Below, in pieces: positions 7,235-14,344 of a DNA stretch of 16,523 bases (its first letter is position 1; every line of letters begins with the position of its first letter). Location of the stretch: the NCBI GenBank assembly GCA_023145535.1, contig JAGLDQ010000101.1, positions 1-16,523 on the forward strand. The letters are read 5' to 3'. The translations under genes were made by a program, and so were the position numbers. The DNA comes from Cocleimonas sp. GTDB lineage: Bacteria; Pseudomonadota; Gammaproteobacteria; Thiotrichales; Thiotrichaceae. The notes below the pieces were generated by a model that ran no database searches, was not told the DNA's origin, and worked only from the letters and a program-made list of their open reading frames with translations.

Positions 7235-9007
7235 ATGATCATCCACCAACAAGGCAAAGTGCACGGTAACCGTCGTGACTGGAAAAACTTGCGCTCTATT
7301 CTTCCTTATTTAATGGATTATCGGGGGAGGGCGCTGCTTGCATTGGCATTTTTAGTGTTATCCAAAATAGCAAATGTAGGCATTCCTGTTACATTAAAAG
7401 CGATTGTGGATTACCTCGAAGGGCATCAAACACAAATACTAGTTTTACCCTTTATGTTACTCCTCGCTTATGGTGCATTACGCCTGTCTAGTTCATTATT
7501 TAATGAGCTGCGTGATACTATTTTTGCCAAGGTTCGTTATCGTGCTATGCGACGTTTATCGACGCGTGTTTTAGCGCACTTACATGATTTATCGTTGCGC
7601 TTTCATTTAGACCGTAAAACAGGCGCAATCAGTCGGGATTTAGAGCGGGGTACGCGTTCGGTTGGCACTATTATGAATTTTATGGTGTTTAGTATTATTC
7701 CTGTTTTAGTCGAATTTTCATTAGTTGCCGTTATCTTGCTGAGTCAATATTCACCTATTTTCACTTTGATTACATTCGGTACGATTGTTATTTATATGAC
7801 CTTTACATTTTTTATTACTGAATGGCGTATGGAATACCGCCATGAAATGAATCGACTAGATTCTGAGGCGAATACCTATGCCATTGATAGCCTAATAAAT
7901 TATGAAACGGTCAAATATTTTAACAATGAAAAGAAAGAGCTTGAGCGTGTTGATAAGACGTTAGAACAGTGGGAATCGGTTGCTGTAAAAAGCCAGTCCA
8001 CCATGTCAATGCTGAATTTTGGGCAAGCTTCCATTATTGCCATTGGGGTTACTATTATTATGTTTTTTGCGACCCATAGTGTTATTGAGAAAGAGATGAG
8101 TATCGGTGATTTGGTGATGGTGAATGCTTTTATGTTGCAACTGTTTATCCCACTCGGCGCATTGGGTATTATTTACCGACAGATTAAATACACACTGGCC
8201 GATATGGATTTGGTGTTTAAATTACTTGATAAAAAGCCTGACATTGTTGATAAAAAAGAAGCGCAGGAGTTGAAAGTTACTCGTGGGCGCATTGAGTTTA
8301 AAGCGATTAATTTTGCCTATCAGCCTGAACGTCAGATTCTAAAAAATCTTTCTTTTACGATAGAGCCAGAACAAACCGTTGCGATTGTAGGGCGTAGTGG
8401 TGCAGGTAAATCAACGATATCGCGCTTGCTCTTCCGTTTTTATGATGTCACTGGTGGTAAAATTAGCATTGATAATCAAGATATTTCAAGGGCATCACAA
8501 ACGAGCCTGCGCCAAGCCATTGGCATTGTGCCGCAGGATACGATTCTTTTTAATGACACCATTTACTATAATTTACACTATGGAAACCTTAAAGCCAGCC
8601 GTGAGGAAGTCGAAAAAGTAGCCGAAATGGCGCATATTAAAGATTTTATCGAATCATTGCCTGATGGCTGGGATAGTGTGGTTGGTGAGCGTGGATTAAA
8701 ACTATCCGGTGGTGAAAAGCAGCGAGTTGCAATCGCAAGAGCGCTATTAAAGAAGCCTTCTATTTTGATTTTTGATGAAGCGACTTCATCATTGGATAGT
8801 TCAACAGAACAAGCTATCCAAGAAACACTGCATAAAATTGCGAACCAACACACGACGTTGGTTATTGCCCATCGGTTATCGACTATTGTGGATGCAGATC
8901 AGATACTAGTGCTGGATCAGGGCGAAATTATTGAGCGAGGGACACATCAAGAGTTATTGGCTAGGCGTGGGGCTTATCATGAGATGTGGACAATACAGCA
9001 AGCCTAG
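7235..9007 (+). CDS. Atm1/HMT1-type ABC exporter (ABCB7/ABCB6-like half transporter)
   Basis: This 590-residue protein fuses a six-helix exporter domain (about 30-320) to a nucleotide-binding domain (about 350-585) and works as a homodimer in the inner membrane. The helix after the fourth transmembrane segment carries NYETVKYFNNE (222-232), the hallmark of the Atm1/HMT1/ABCB6-7 family, whose members export glutathione derivatives, persulfides or metal-thiol conjugates. ATPase motifs are complete: Walker A GRSGAGKST at 386-394, signature LSGGEKQR at 490-497, Walker B ILIFDEATSSLD with Glu515, and the switch His546. ATG 7235 follows AGGAAAAAA with a short spacer. In bacteria, Atm1-like proteins have been tied to heavy-metal resistance and thiol homeostasis, and the exact substrate here cannot be read. 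No convincing terminator is seen in 9008-9153. Confidence 0.93.
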   Translation: MIIHQQGKVHGNRRDWKNLRSILPYLMDYRGRALLALAFLVLSKIANVGIPVTLKAIVDYLEGHQTQILVLPFMLLLAYGALRLSSSLFNELRDTIFAKVRYRAMRRLSTRVLAHLHDLSLRFHLDRKTGAISRDLERGTRSVGTIMNFMVFSIIPVLVEFSLVAVILLSQYSPIFTLITFGTIVIYMTFTFFITEWRMEYRHEMNRLDSEANTYAIDSLINYETVKYFNNEKKELERVDKTLEQWESVAVKSQSTMSMLNFGQASIIAIGVTIIMFFATHSVIEKEMSIGDLVMVNAFMLQLFIPLGALGIIYRQIKYTLADMDLVFKLLDKKPDIVDKKEAQELKVTRGRIEFKAINFAYQPERQILKNLSFTIEPEQTVAIVGRSGAGKSTISRLLFRFYDVTGGKISIDNQDISRASQTSLRQAIGIVPQDTILFNDTIYYNLHYGNLKASREEVEKVAEMAHIKDFIESLPDGWDSVVGERGLKLSGGEKQRVAIARALLKKPSILIFDEATSSLDSSTEQAIQETLHKIANQHTTLVIAHRLSTIVDADQILVLDQGEIIERGTHQELLARRGAYHEMWTIQQA

Positions 9008-9153
9008 GGCAAAAGAAGGTATTAGTTCTTATTCTATTGGTACAGCAGAAAGCAGTATTCGCAATTGCCCAAAAGAGAACGGAGCTTGATCAGAATACGT
9101 TTTTAGAGGTTTGAGAAAAGGCGCATCATGATGAGCTTGTTAGCACACTTGGG

Positions 9154-9879
9154 TTAATGTTGCTTCAAGCGTGCTATAGAAGCCAATGCCCCGCGTAATA
9201 TACGCATTTCATGGGCATCTAACTCAGCGCGTGAAAATACATTACGCAACCGTTGCATCACTTTTCCTGGGTGTTTTTTTATGATAAAGCCAGTTTCTTT
9301 TAAGGTTTGTTCTAATTGAAGATAGAATGCTTCCAGTTCTTCTGCTGTGGGTAGTTCTCTATCGAATAGATTATTTTTGGGTTTGGTTTGTTGAATCAGT
9401 GAATGCTTGTAAATCTCATAACTCAATGTTTGCACAGCGGCGGCAATATTTAGCGAACGGTAGTCAGGGTTTGCAGGGATGGTGACGCGATATTTAGCTA
9501 AGGTCAGGTCTTCATTGAAGAGACCCATGCGTTCAGGGCCAAAAATTAATGCGACAGGGGCTTTTTTAGCAGCTGTATTGAGTGCATTTGCCATTTTATC
9601 TGGGGATAATTCGGGTAAGTCATGGCCGCGTATTCTGGCCGTGGTTGCGATAACTAATGAGCAATCTTTTACGGCTTCGTAGACACTATTAACGACTATT
9701 GCTTTTTCTACAGTATCCTTAGCGCCTGCTGACATCTTTAGTGCTTCATCGGAGGGAAATTCGCGTGGTGATACAAGATAAAGTTGGCTCAAGCCCATTG
9801 TTTTCATTGAACGTGCGGCTGAACCGATATTGCCTGGATGAAAGGTGCGCACCATGACAATGCGGATATTGTCTAACAT
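9154..9879 (-). CDS. trmJ: tRNA (cytidine/uridine-32-2'-O)-methyltransferase TrmJ
   Basis: TrmJ uses S-adenosylmethionine to methylate the 2'-OH of residue 32 in the anticodon loop of several tRNAs. The 241-residue protein is a SPOUT-fold enzyme with the family motifs in order. HPGNIGSAARSMKTMG at 14-29 is the motif 1 region, the IFGPERMGL loop is motif 2, and IPANPDYRSLNIAAAVQ, which builds the knotted cofactor pocket, is motif 3. A helical C-terminal extension of about 75 residues follows, as in E. coli TrmJ (246 residues), and helps bind tRNA. ATG 9879 lies 91 bases after the end of ruvB, with only a weak AGGT ribosome site. In many gammaproteobacteria trmJ sits before iscR; here it closes the ruv cluster. 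A large hairpin lies in the ruvB-trmJ gap. Confidence 0.93.
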   Translation of the reverse strand: MLDNIRIVMVRTFHPGNIGSAARSMKTMGLSQLYLVSPREFPSDEALKMSAGAKDTVEKAIVVNSVYEAVKDCSLVIATTARIRGHDLPELSPDKMANALNTAAKKAPVALIFGPERMGLFNEDLTLAKYRVTIPANPDYRSLNIAAAVQTLSYEIYKHSLIQQTKPKNNLFDRELPTAEELEAFYLQLEQTLKETGFIIKKHPGKVMQRLRNVFSRAELDAHEMRILRGALASIARLKQH

Positions 9880-9907
9880 AGAAGACCTAAACTATTCAAA
9901 TAAAATA

Positions 9908-9961
9908 CATCACCATTCTCGCAATGTTTAAGTGTTTTCGACTTAAAACAGAATGGAGATG
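9908..9961 (-). terminator. Imperfect stem-loop between ruvB and trmJ
   Basis: CATCACCATTCT (9908-9919) pairs with 9950-9961 with one mismatch in twelve. Inside it TTTAAGT (9927-9933) and ACTTAAA (9941-9947) form a perfect 7-bp stem with a 7-base loop. On the minus strand the sequence after the stem is U-rich but mixed (TATTTTATTT), so this could be a leaky terminator or an RNA-processing hairpin that lowers trmJ expression relative to ruv. It sits only 28 bases before the trmJ start. Confidence 0.45.
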
Positions 9962-9970
9962 AAGGGTAAA

Positions 9971-10978
9971 TCAATTTTGCTCAGGTTGATTCAGACCAAA
10001 ATATTGCCAAGCATGGCGGGTTGCAACTCGCCCTCTAGGGGTACGCATTAAAAAACCTTGTTGGATTAAAAAAGGTTCTAGCACCTCCTCAATCGTGCCG
10101 CGTTCTTCGCCAATAGCGGCGGCTAGACTATTTGATCCAACAGGCCCCCCATCAAATTTCTCCATAATCGCAAGTAGTAGACGGCGATCCATATGGTCTA
10201 GTCCCTCGCTATCGACTTTGAGCATATTTAAAGCGCTGTCAGCCACTTCGACGGTTATTTTTCCATCTGCTTTTACTTGTGCATAATCACGTACTCGACG
10301 GAGTAAGCGGTTAGCTATACGGGGTGTTCCACGCGAACGACGTGCTATTTCTTTTGCGCCCGTTTCATCGATTATTGCGCCAATGATCTTGGCAGCGCGG
10401 CTAATAATATAGGTTAGATCTTTAACATTATAAAACTCTAGGCGTTGTACAATGCCAAAACGATCACGTAATGGTGAGGTAAGTAATCCAGCACGGGTGG
10501 TTGCTCCTACCAATGTAAAGGGTGGCAGATCCAGTTTGATAGAGCGTGCAGCAGGGCCTTCACCAATCATAATATCCAGTTGAAAATCTTCCATTGCAGG
10601 ATAGAGTATTTCTTCAATAGCAGGGCTTAAGCGATGAATTTCATCAATAAAAAGTACATCATGGGGTTCAAGATTGGTTAATAGTGCGGCGAGGTCACCT
10701 GCTTTTTCTAGTACAGGCCCTGAGGTGGAGCGAAGATTGGCTTGTAGTTCATTGGCAATAATATGCGATAGGGTGGTTTTACCTAACCCAGGTGGGCCAA
10801 AAATAAGAACATGGTCAAGTGCTTCGCCACGCGCTTTTGCCGCAGGAATAAAAATTTCCATTTGTTCGCGTACGGTGGGCTGACCAATATAATCTTCTAA
10901 ATGTTGAGGGCGAATATGCGCTTCAGAGGTTTCATCCAAACCAGCAACGGGCGATATGATACGATCTTCTTCATCCAT
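9971..10978 (-). CDS. ruvB: Holliday junction branch-migration ATPase RuvB
   Basis: RuvB forms hexameric rings that pump DNA through the RuvA-held Holliday junction. The 335-residue length is standard. The AAA+ core shows Walker A GPPGLGKTT at 61-69, Walker B LFIDEIH at 109-115, sensor 1 GATTRAG at 158-164, and the arginine finger Arg171 in SPLRDRFG. Sensor 2 lies in the RGTPRIANRLLRR region, followed by the C-terminal winged-helix domain that binds DNA (FLIQQGFLMRTPRGRV). The ATG shares its first base with the last base of the ruvA stop (TAATG), so the two are translationally coupled. ruvA and ruvB are SOS-induced in E. coli, but I see no clear LexA box here. Confidence 0.98.
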   Translation of the reverse strand: MDEEDRIISPVAGLDETSEAHIRPQHLEDYIGQPTVREQMEIFIPAAKARGEALDHVLIFGPPGLGKTTLSHIIANELQANLRSTSGPVLEKAGDLAALLTNLEPHDVLFIDEIHRLSPAIEEILYPAMEDFQLDIMIGEGPAARSIKLDLPPFTLVGATTRAGLLTSPLRDRFGIVQRLEFYNVKDLTYIISRAAKIIGAIIDETGAKEIARRSRGTPRIANRLLRRVRDYAQVKADGKITVEVADSALNMLKVDSEGLDHMDRRLLLAIMEKFDGGPVGSNSLAAAIGEERGTIEEVLEPFLIQQGFLMRTPRGRVATRHAWQYFGLNQPEQN

Positions 10979-11580
10979 TACAATAAACTAGCTTTAAGTG
11001 CTAAGCGGATCATTTCTTCTGCCGATAAATCATCAGCACTAATAGCAGAGACCATACGGCTTGCTTGTGGTAGCTTATATCCTAGTGCGAGCAATGCAGT
11101 AACGGCTTCTTCTTCAATTTGTTTTTGTGAGAGGGCGATCGATGTGCTGGAGGGCGGGGTAGAATCATCCGATTCAACTTTTGGTAAACGGTCGCGCATT
11201 TCAATAATCAATCGTTCAGCCGTTTTTTTGCCAACACCAGGAAGTCGGGTTAGGGCGGTTACATCACCTGCATGAATAAATTGCGAAAATTCACGCATCG
11301 TCATGCCTGAAACAATTGCTAATGCCATTTTAGGCCCGACCCCATTAACCTTTAATAAGGTGCGAAATAAAGAGCGTTCGGATTTTGAACTAAAGGCATA
11401 CAGTGTTTGCGAATCTTCACGTACGATAAAATGGGTAAAAAGGGTTGTCTCTTCGTTTATATCAGGAAGGTCAAGAAAGGTGGTCATTGAGGCCAATAAT
11501 TCATAACCAACACCATGAACTTCCAGCATTAATTCAGGGGCTTGTTTATGAATAAGTTGTCCGCGTAATTGTCCGATCAT
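10978..11580 (-). CDS. ruvA: Holliday junction DNA-binding protein RuvA
   Basis: RuvA tetramers clamp the Holliday junction in a square-planar form and recruit RuvB rings. The 200-residue product has the three usual domains. Residues 1-63 form the N-terminal OB fold (MIGQLRG through VREDSQTLYAF). Residues 64-135 carry two helix-hairpin-helix motifs, VNGVGPKMAL at 78-87 and LPGVGKKTAERL at 113-124. After a Ser/Pro/Asp-rich linker (137-150), the small C-terminal domain that contacts RuvB follows (155-200). ATG 11580 lies 12 bases after ruvC, with an AGGAAA ribosome site that overlaps the ruvC stop, so translation is coupled. The gene order yebC-ruvC-ruvA-ruvB is classic for gammaproteobacteria. 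Confidence 0.98.
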   Translation of the reverse strand: MIGQLRGQLIHKQAPELMLEVHGVGYELLASMTTFLDLPDINEETTLFTHFIVREDSQTLYAFSSKSERSLFRTLLKVNGVGPKMALAIVSGMTMREFSQFIHAGDVTALTRLPGVGKKTAERLIIEMRDRLPKVESDDSTPPSSTSIALSQKQIEEEAVTALLALGYKLPQASRMVSAISADDLSAEEMIRLALKASLL

Positions 11581-11592
11581 AAATTCTGTTTC

Positions 11593-12099
11593 CTAGTTTC
11601 TTTTAGCGGCTTCTAAGCGTGCCTTTATTGCCCCAGTATGTGCATGACTTAGTGCTATTGCCAATGCATCCGCCGTATCCGATTGAATTTTCCCCTGTAG
11701 GTTAAGGAGTATTTTAACCATATGCTGTACTTGAGTTTTATCGGCATTTCCTTTGCCAACAGTGGCTAGTTTGATTTCGCGCGCGCTGTATTCGGCAACG
11801 GATATGTTTTGCATAACTGTTGCACAAATGGCAGCGCCACGCGCTTGACCCAGTTTTAATGCCGATGCGGGGTTTTTAGCGAGAAAGACATCTTCAATGG
11901 CCATTTGCTGTGGTTGATGCTGTTGAATAATCAGTTCAAGCTCTCGATAAATGGTACCAAGACGTTCAGGGAAGGAGGCGTTACCCAGTCGTATACAGGT
12001 GCTGTAGACGTGTTTGCTATGACGACCATCACTATCAATAATCCCAACGCCTGTTATGCGGGAGCCAGGATCAATCCCTAAAATTCGGATAATAGGCAA
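11593..12099 (-). CDS. ruvC: Holliday junction resolvase RuvC (TTG start)
   Basis: RuvC is the endonuclease that cuts Holliday junctions symmetrically. At 168 residues it is near the E. coli length (173). The four catalytic acids are Asp10 in LGIDPGS, Glu69 in AIEDVF, and Asp141 and Asp144 in SDTADALAIAL. The spacing is the same as the E. coli set 7-66-138-141, shifted by three. ALKLGQARG at 80-88 is also conserved. The start codon is TTG (revcomp of 12097-12099); no ATG or GTG is available near the required N-terminus. Its ribosome site GGAG overlaps the yebC stop (GGAGTAA), six bases upstream. Translation is therefore coupled to yebC, and the weak start codon may keep resolvase levels low. 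Confidence 0.97.
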   Translation of the reverse strand: MPIIRILGIDPGSRITGVGIIDSDGRHSKHVYSTCIRLGNASFPERLGTIYRELELIIQQHQPQQMAIEDVFLAKNPASALKLGQARGAAICATVMQNISVAEYSAREIKLATVGKGNADKTQVQHMVKILLNLQGKIQSDTADALAIALSHAHTGAIKARLEAAKRN

Positions 12100-12103
12100 G
12101 TGA

Positions 12104-12853
12104 TTACTCCATATTTTCTAAAACTTCATCGGGAATATCGGCATTGGAATAAACATCTTGCACATCATCAAGGTCTTCCAATACATCAATCAGTTTTAAT
12201 AGCTTTTCAGCGGTGTCATTATCCAATGTCGTGAGAAGGTCTGCGCGCATGCTAATTTCGGCATTGACAGGCACTAAATTAGCTTCTTTTAATGCAGTAT
12301 TGACTGCGGTGAAATCTTCAGGAGAGGTCAATACTTCGATAGAGCCATCTTCTTCACTAACGACATCATCCGCCCCCGCGTCGAGGGCGACTTCCATAAT
12401 GGCATCTTCATCTGCATCAGGCGCATAGGTAATCACGCCGAGTTTATTAAACATATAAGACACCGAGCCATCAGTACCTAAATTGCCGCCAGCTTTGGTA
12501 AACGCATGGCGTACTTCTGAAACGGTACGATTACGGTTATCTGTCATACAGTCAGCTAATACCGCAATGCCACCAGGCCCATAGCCTTCATAGCGAATTT
12601 CTTCGTAGTTTGCGCCATCAACCTCGCCCGCGCCTCGTTTACAAGCACGCTCGATCGTATCTTTAGGCATATTGGAACCAAGGGCTTTATCAACCGCTAA
12701 ACGCAAACGTGGGTGTGCATTAGGATCAGAGGTTTGCCCTTCTCGTGCTGCAACTGTAATTTCACGTATGATTTTGGTCCAAACTTTAGCGCGCTTTTTA
12801 TCATTCGCTGCTTTTTTGTGTCTTATATTTGCCCATTTGCTATGACCAGCCAT
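12104..12853 (-). CDS. yebC: YebC/PmpR family translational and regulatory factor
   Basis: The 249-residue protein begins MAGHSKWANIRHKKAANDKKR, the highly conserved YebC start. The longer open frame begins 13 codons upstream, but those residues (MIRPLIKKIENKF) are not family-like, so ATG 12853 is chosen. Later conserved blocks include MPKDTIERACKRG, YEEIRYEGYGPGG and ADCMTDNRNRT. The C-terminal half has the usual acidic run (ADEDAIMEVALDAGADDV). Family members have been described as DNA-binding regulators, and more recently as factors that relieve ribosome stalling at proline-rich or other difficult stretches. It sits four bases upstream of ruvC and shares the ruv unit. The ribosome site (AGAG about ten bases before the ATG) is weak. 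Confidence 0.96.
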   Translation of the reverse strand: MAGHSKWANIRHKKAANDKKRAKVWTKIIREITVAAREGQTSDPNAHPRLRLAVDKALGSNMPKDTIERACKRGAGEVDGANYEEIRYEGYGPGGIAVLADCMTDNRNRTVSEVRHAFTKAGGNLGTDGSVSYMFNKLGVITYAPDADEDAIMEVALDAGADDVVSEEDGSIEVLTSPEDFTAVNTALKEANLVPVNAEISMRADLLTTLDNDTAEKLLKLIDVLEDLDDVQDVYSNADIPDEVLENME

Positions 12854-12911
12854 AAATTTATTCTCTATTTTCTTGATTAAGGGACGAATCATAACAGCTA
12901 ATTCTACGCTC

Positions 12912-13076
12912 TTAAATCTCCATCATTTCAAATTCATCCTTGCCTACATCACAATCAGGACAAACCCAGTCAGTGGGGACATCCTCCCATTTAGTGCCGG
13001 GCGCAATGCCATCATCAGGCCAGCCTTGTTCTTCTTCATAAATTAAACCGCAAACGACGCACATATAAGTCTTCAT
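12912..13076 (-). CDS. rubA: Rubredoxin (54 residues)
   Basis: This 54-residue protein carries the two rubredoxin knuckles that hold one iron by four cysteines: MCVVCGLIYEEE with Cys6 and Cys9, and WVCPDCDVGKDEFE with Cys39 and Cys42. The core between them (GWPDDGIAPGTKWEDVP) is typical, including the aromatic and proline positions around the centre. The second knuckle has Asp where Gly is commoner (CPDCD), a minor variant. Rubredoxin is a cytoplasmic one-electron carrier for partners such as alkane hydroxylases, rubredoxin-oxygen reductases or peroxide-reducing enzymes; none of these is nearby. ATG 13076 follows a strong AAGGAGC site. It lies 58 bases upstream of yebC on the same strand and may be the first gene of that unit. 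A candidate promoter could not be fixed in 13077-13189. Confidence 0.95.
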   Translation of the reverse strand: MKTYMCVVCGLIYEEEQGWPDDGIAPGTKWEDVPTDWVCPDCDVGKDEFEMMEI

Positions 13077-13165
13077 TTATTGCTCCTTAGCAAACTGAGT
13101 GGCAGGTATAGTAACAAAATATAATGCTTTGGAATAATTATTCATAGGCAAGTTGGCAGAGAGAT

Positions 13166-13182
13166 CTGCTAGGGTATAGCAG
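13166..13182. promoter_or_regulatory. Dyad in the rubredoxin/PilJ divergent region
   Basis: CTGCTA (13166-13171) and TAGCAG (13177-13182) form a perfect 6-bp inverted repeat around GGGTA. It lies just upstream of the -35 of the plus-strand promoter, where an activator or repressor could bind. No known regulator consensus was recognised. Confidence 0.3.
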
Positions 13183-13189
13183 GATTGCT

Positions 13190-13218
13190 TTGACAAATAA
13201 TCATTTGACATCTATACA
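13190..13218 (+). promoter_or_regulatory. Sigma-70 promoter for the PilJ-domain gene
   Basis: TTGACA at 13190-13195 is a perfect -35, and TATACA at 13213-13218 is a fair -10 (four of six) at the ideal 17-base spacing. A second perfect TTGACA at 13205-13210 could pair with TGTAAT at 13230-13235 at a long 19-base spacing. A leader of about 60 bases would follow before ATG 13288. Confidence 0.6.
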
Positions 13219-13248
13219 GTGTAACAGTGTGTAATTTTATATCAGTGT
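13217..13248. repeat. Three CAGTGT direct repeats downstream of the -10
   Basis: CAGTGT occurs at 13217-13222, 13225-13230 and 13243-13248. The first two lie in an 8-base period (ACAGTGTA then ACAGTGTG) and overlap the -10 and expected start of transcription, so a bound protein here would probably repress. This is inference from position. Confidence 0.4.
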
Positions 13249-13287
13249 GTTTTATGTGAATAGAGTTAAAAGTGATGAGTTATTATT

Positions 13288-14190
13288 ATGAATAAAATAA
13301 TGTTTACGGTCTATCTTTCAGTTTGCTTATTATCCGCCGTTTCATGGGCTGATAATGGATTGGGTAGTTTGGCTGATCAATTAAATGCTATTAGTAAAAC
13401 GGCTTTTGAAAAAACATCAAAGCAAATGGCTGTTAAGGTCAACTTATCAGGTAAACAGCGGATGTTGACGCAGAAAATGATGAAAGAATCATTGTTAATT
13501 GCCTTAGATATAGAGTCACAGAAAAATAAGAAGCACCTTGAGATAAGTGTAGCGCTCTTTGAAAAAACGTTGAAAGGATTACAAGAGGGTGATAAATCGC
13601 TAGGGCTTACAAAAACATCAAATAAAAATATTCTTAAGCAGTTGAAGAAAGTGACGGTGTTATGGAATGATTTTAAACCTAATCTTGTTAGTATTTATCG
13701 CGATGGTACAAATATTGGCATATTGCAAAATATCTCATCACAAAATTTGCCATTATTAGCTGAAATGAACAAGGTGGTTGGATTGTATGAGACAAATAGC
13801 GGTATAGACTTAAATGAGTTAGCAATCGTTATTGGATTGTCAGGCAAGCAGCGTATGTTAACGCAAAAAATGACGAAAGAATTGCTGTTAATTGCGGAGG
13901 GTATTGATGAAGCTAAAAATAAGGATAATTTAAACAAGACGATTACGTTATTTGACAAGACTTTAAAGGGGTTGGTGGAGGGGGATGCTGAATTGGGATT
14001 AGCAAAAACTAACAATAAAAAAATACTAACGCAGTTGGCAGAAGTACAGAATCTCTGGGGTGAGTTTAAACCTGTGGTAGAAAAAGCAGAAACGACCGTA
14101 GATTCATTGAAAAAAGTGGCTGAATTAAATTTGCCATTATTAAACGCAATGGATAAGGCGGTTAAAATGTATGAGGTGCAATCGAAATAG
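13288..14190 (+). CDS. Secreted protein with two tandem PilJ/NarX-type sensor modules
   Basis: The 300-residue protein has a signal peptide (hydrophobic 5-18, likely cleavage after Ser-Trp-Ala21) and then two copies of a helical module about 131 residues apart. Each copy has the PilJ N-terminal signature: LSGKQRMLTQKMMKE at 53-67 and LSGKQRMLTQKMTKE at 184-198. Each is followed by a matching FEKTLKGLQEGD or FDKTLKGLVEGD segment (about 91 and 222) and by LWNDFKP or LWGEFKP near 125-131 and 257-262. This module (PF13675) normally forms the periplasmic ligand-binding part of type IV pilus chemoreceptors and resembles the nitrate-binding P-box helices of NarX and NarQ. Here there is no transmembrane anchor after the signal, no HAMP, and no signalling domain, so it is probably a free periplasmic binding or sensing protein. 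The ribosome site is weak. Partner and ligand are unknown. Confidence 0.85.
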   Translation: MNKIMFTVYLSVCLLSAVSWADNGLGSLADQLNAISKTAFEKTSKQMAVKVNLSGKQRMLTQKMMKESLLIALDIESQKNKKHLEISVALFEKTLKGLQEGDKSLGLTKTSNKNILKQLKKVTVLWNDFKPNLVSIYRDGTNIGILQNISSQNLPLLAEMNKVVGLYETNSGIDLNELAIVIGLSGKQRMLTQKMTKELLLIAEGIDEAKNKDNLNKTITLFDKTLKGLVEGDAELGLAKTNNKKILTQLAEVQNLWGEFKPVVEKAETTVDSLKKVAELNLPLLNAMDKAVKMYEVQSK

Positions 14191-14284
14191 TGAGGATGAA
14201 AATCACTTACCATGAGTAAAAACAAGATACATTTCCATTTAAGCTAATATTTTACCCTTTAATCTGTATGTTGAATCAGAATAC

Positions 14285-14312
14285 TTGCTTTTTTTAAAAT
14301 GTAACCTATCTT
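14285..14312 (+). promoter_or_regulatory. Candidate promoter of mscL
   Basis: TTGCTT (14285-14290) and TATCTT (14307-14312) are separated by 16 bases, with the start codon 32 bases beyond. An alternative pair is TTGAAT (14271-14276) and TAAAAT (14295-14300) with an 18-base spacer. Both are partial matches, and mscL in E. coli also uses the stationary-phase sigma factor, which tolerates such elements. Confidence 0.4.
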
Positions 14313-14344
14313 CATGCTTTTCATAAATAAAAGAGGGATAGAAG

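Noticed and set aside
9008..9040. Possible terminator after the Atm1-type gene (AAGAA/TTCTT)
   Set aside because: The stem is only five A-T rich pairs with no T-run after it.
10901..11275. A 124-residue plus-strand open frame opposite ruvB and ruvA
   Set aside because: It runs antisense across two conserved genes and shows no family pattern, so it is a shadow frame.
12854..12892. A 13-codon N-terminal extension of YebC
   Set aside because: The family starts at MAGHSKW and the extension has no conserved residues, so the internal ATG was used.
13695..14225. A 176-residue minus-strand open frame opposite the PilJ-domain gene
   Set aside because: It is antisense to a clearly supported gene whose repeated helical motifs fix the plus frame, and its translation has no recognisable domain.
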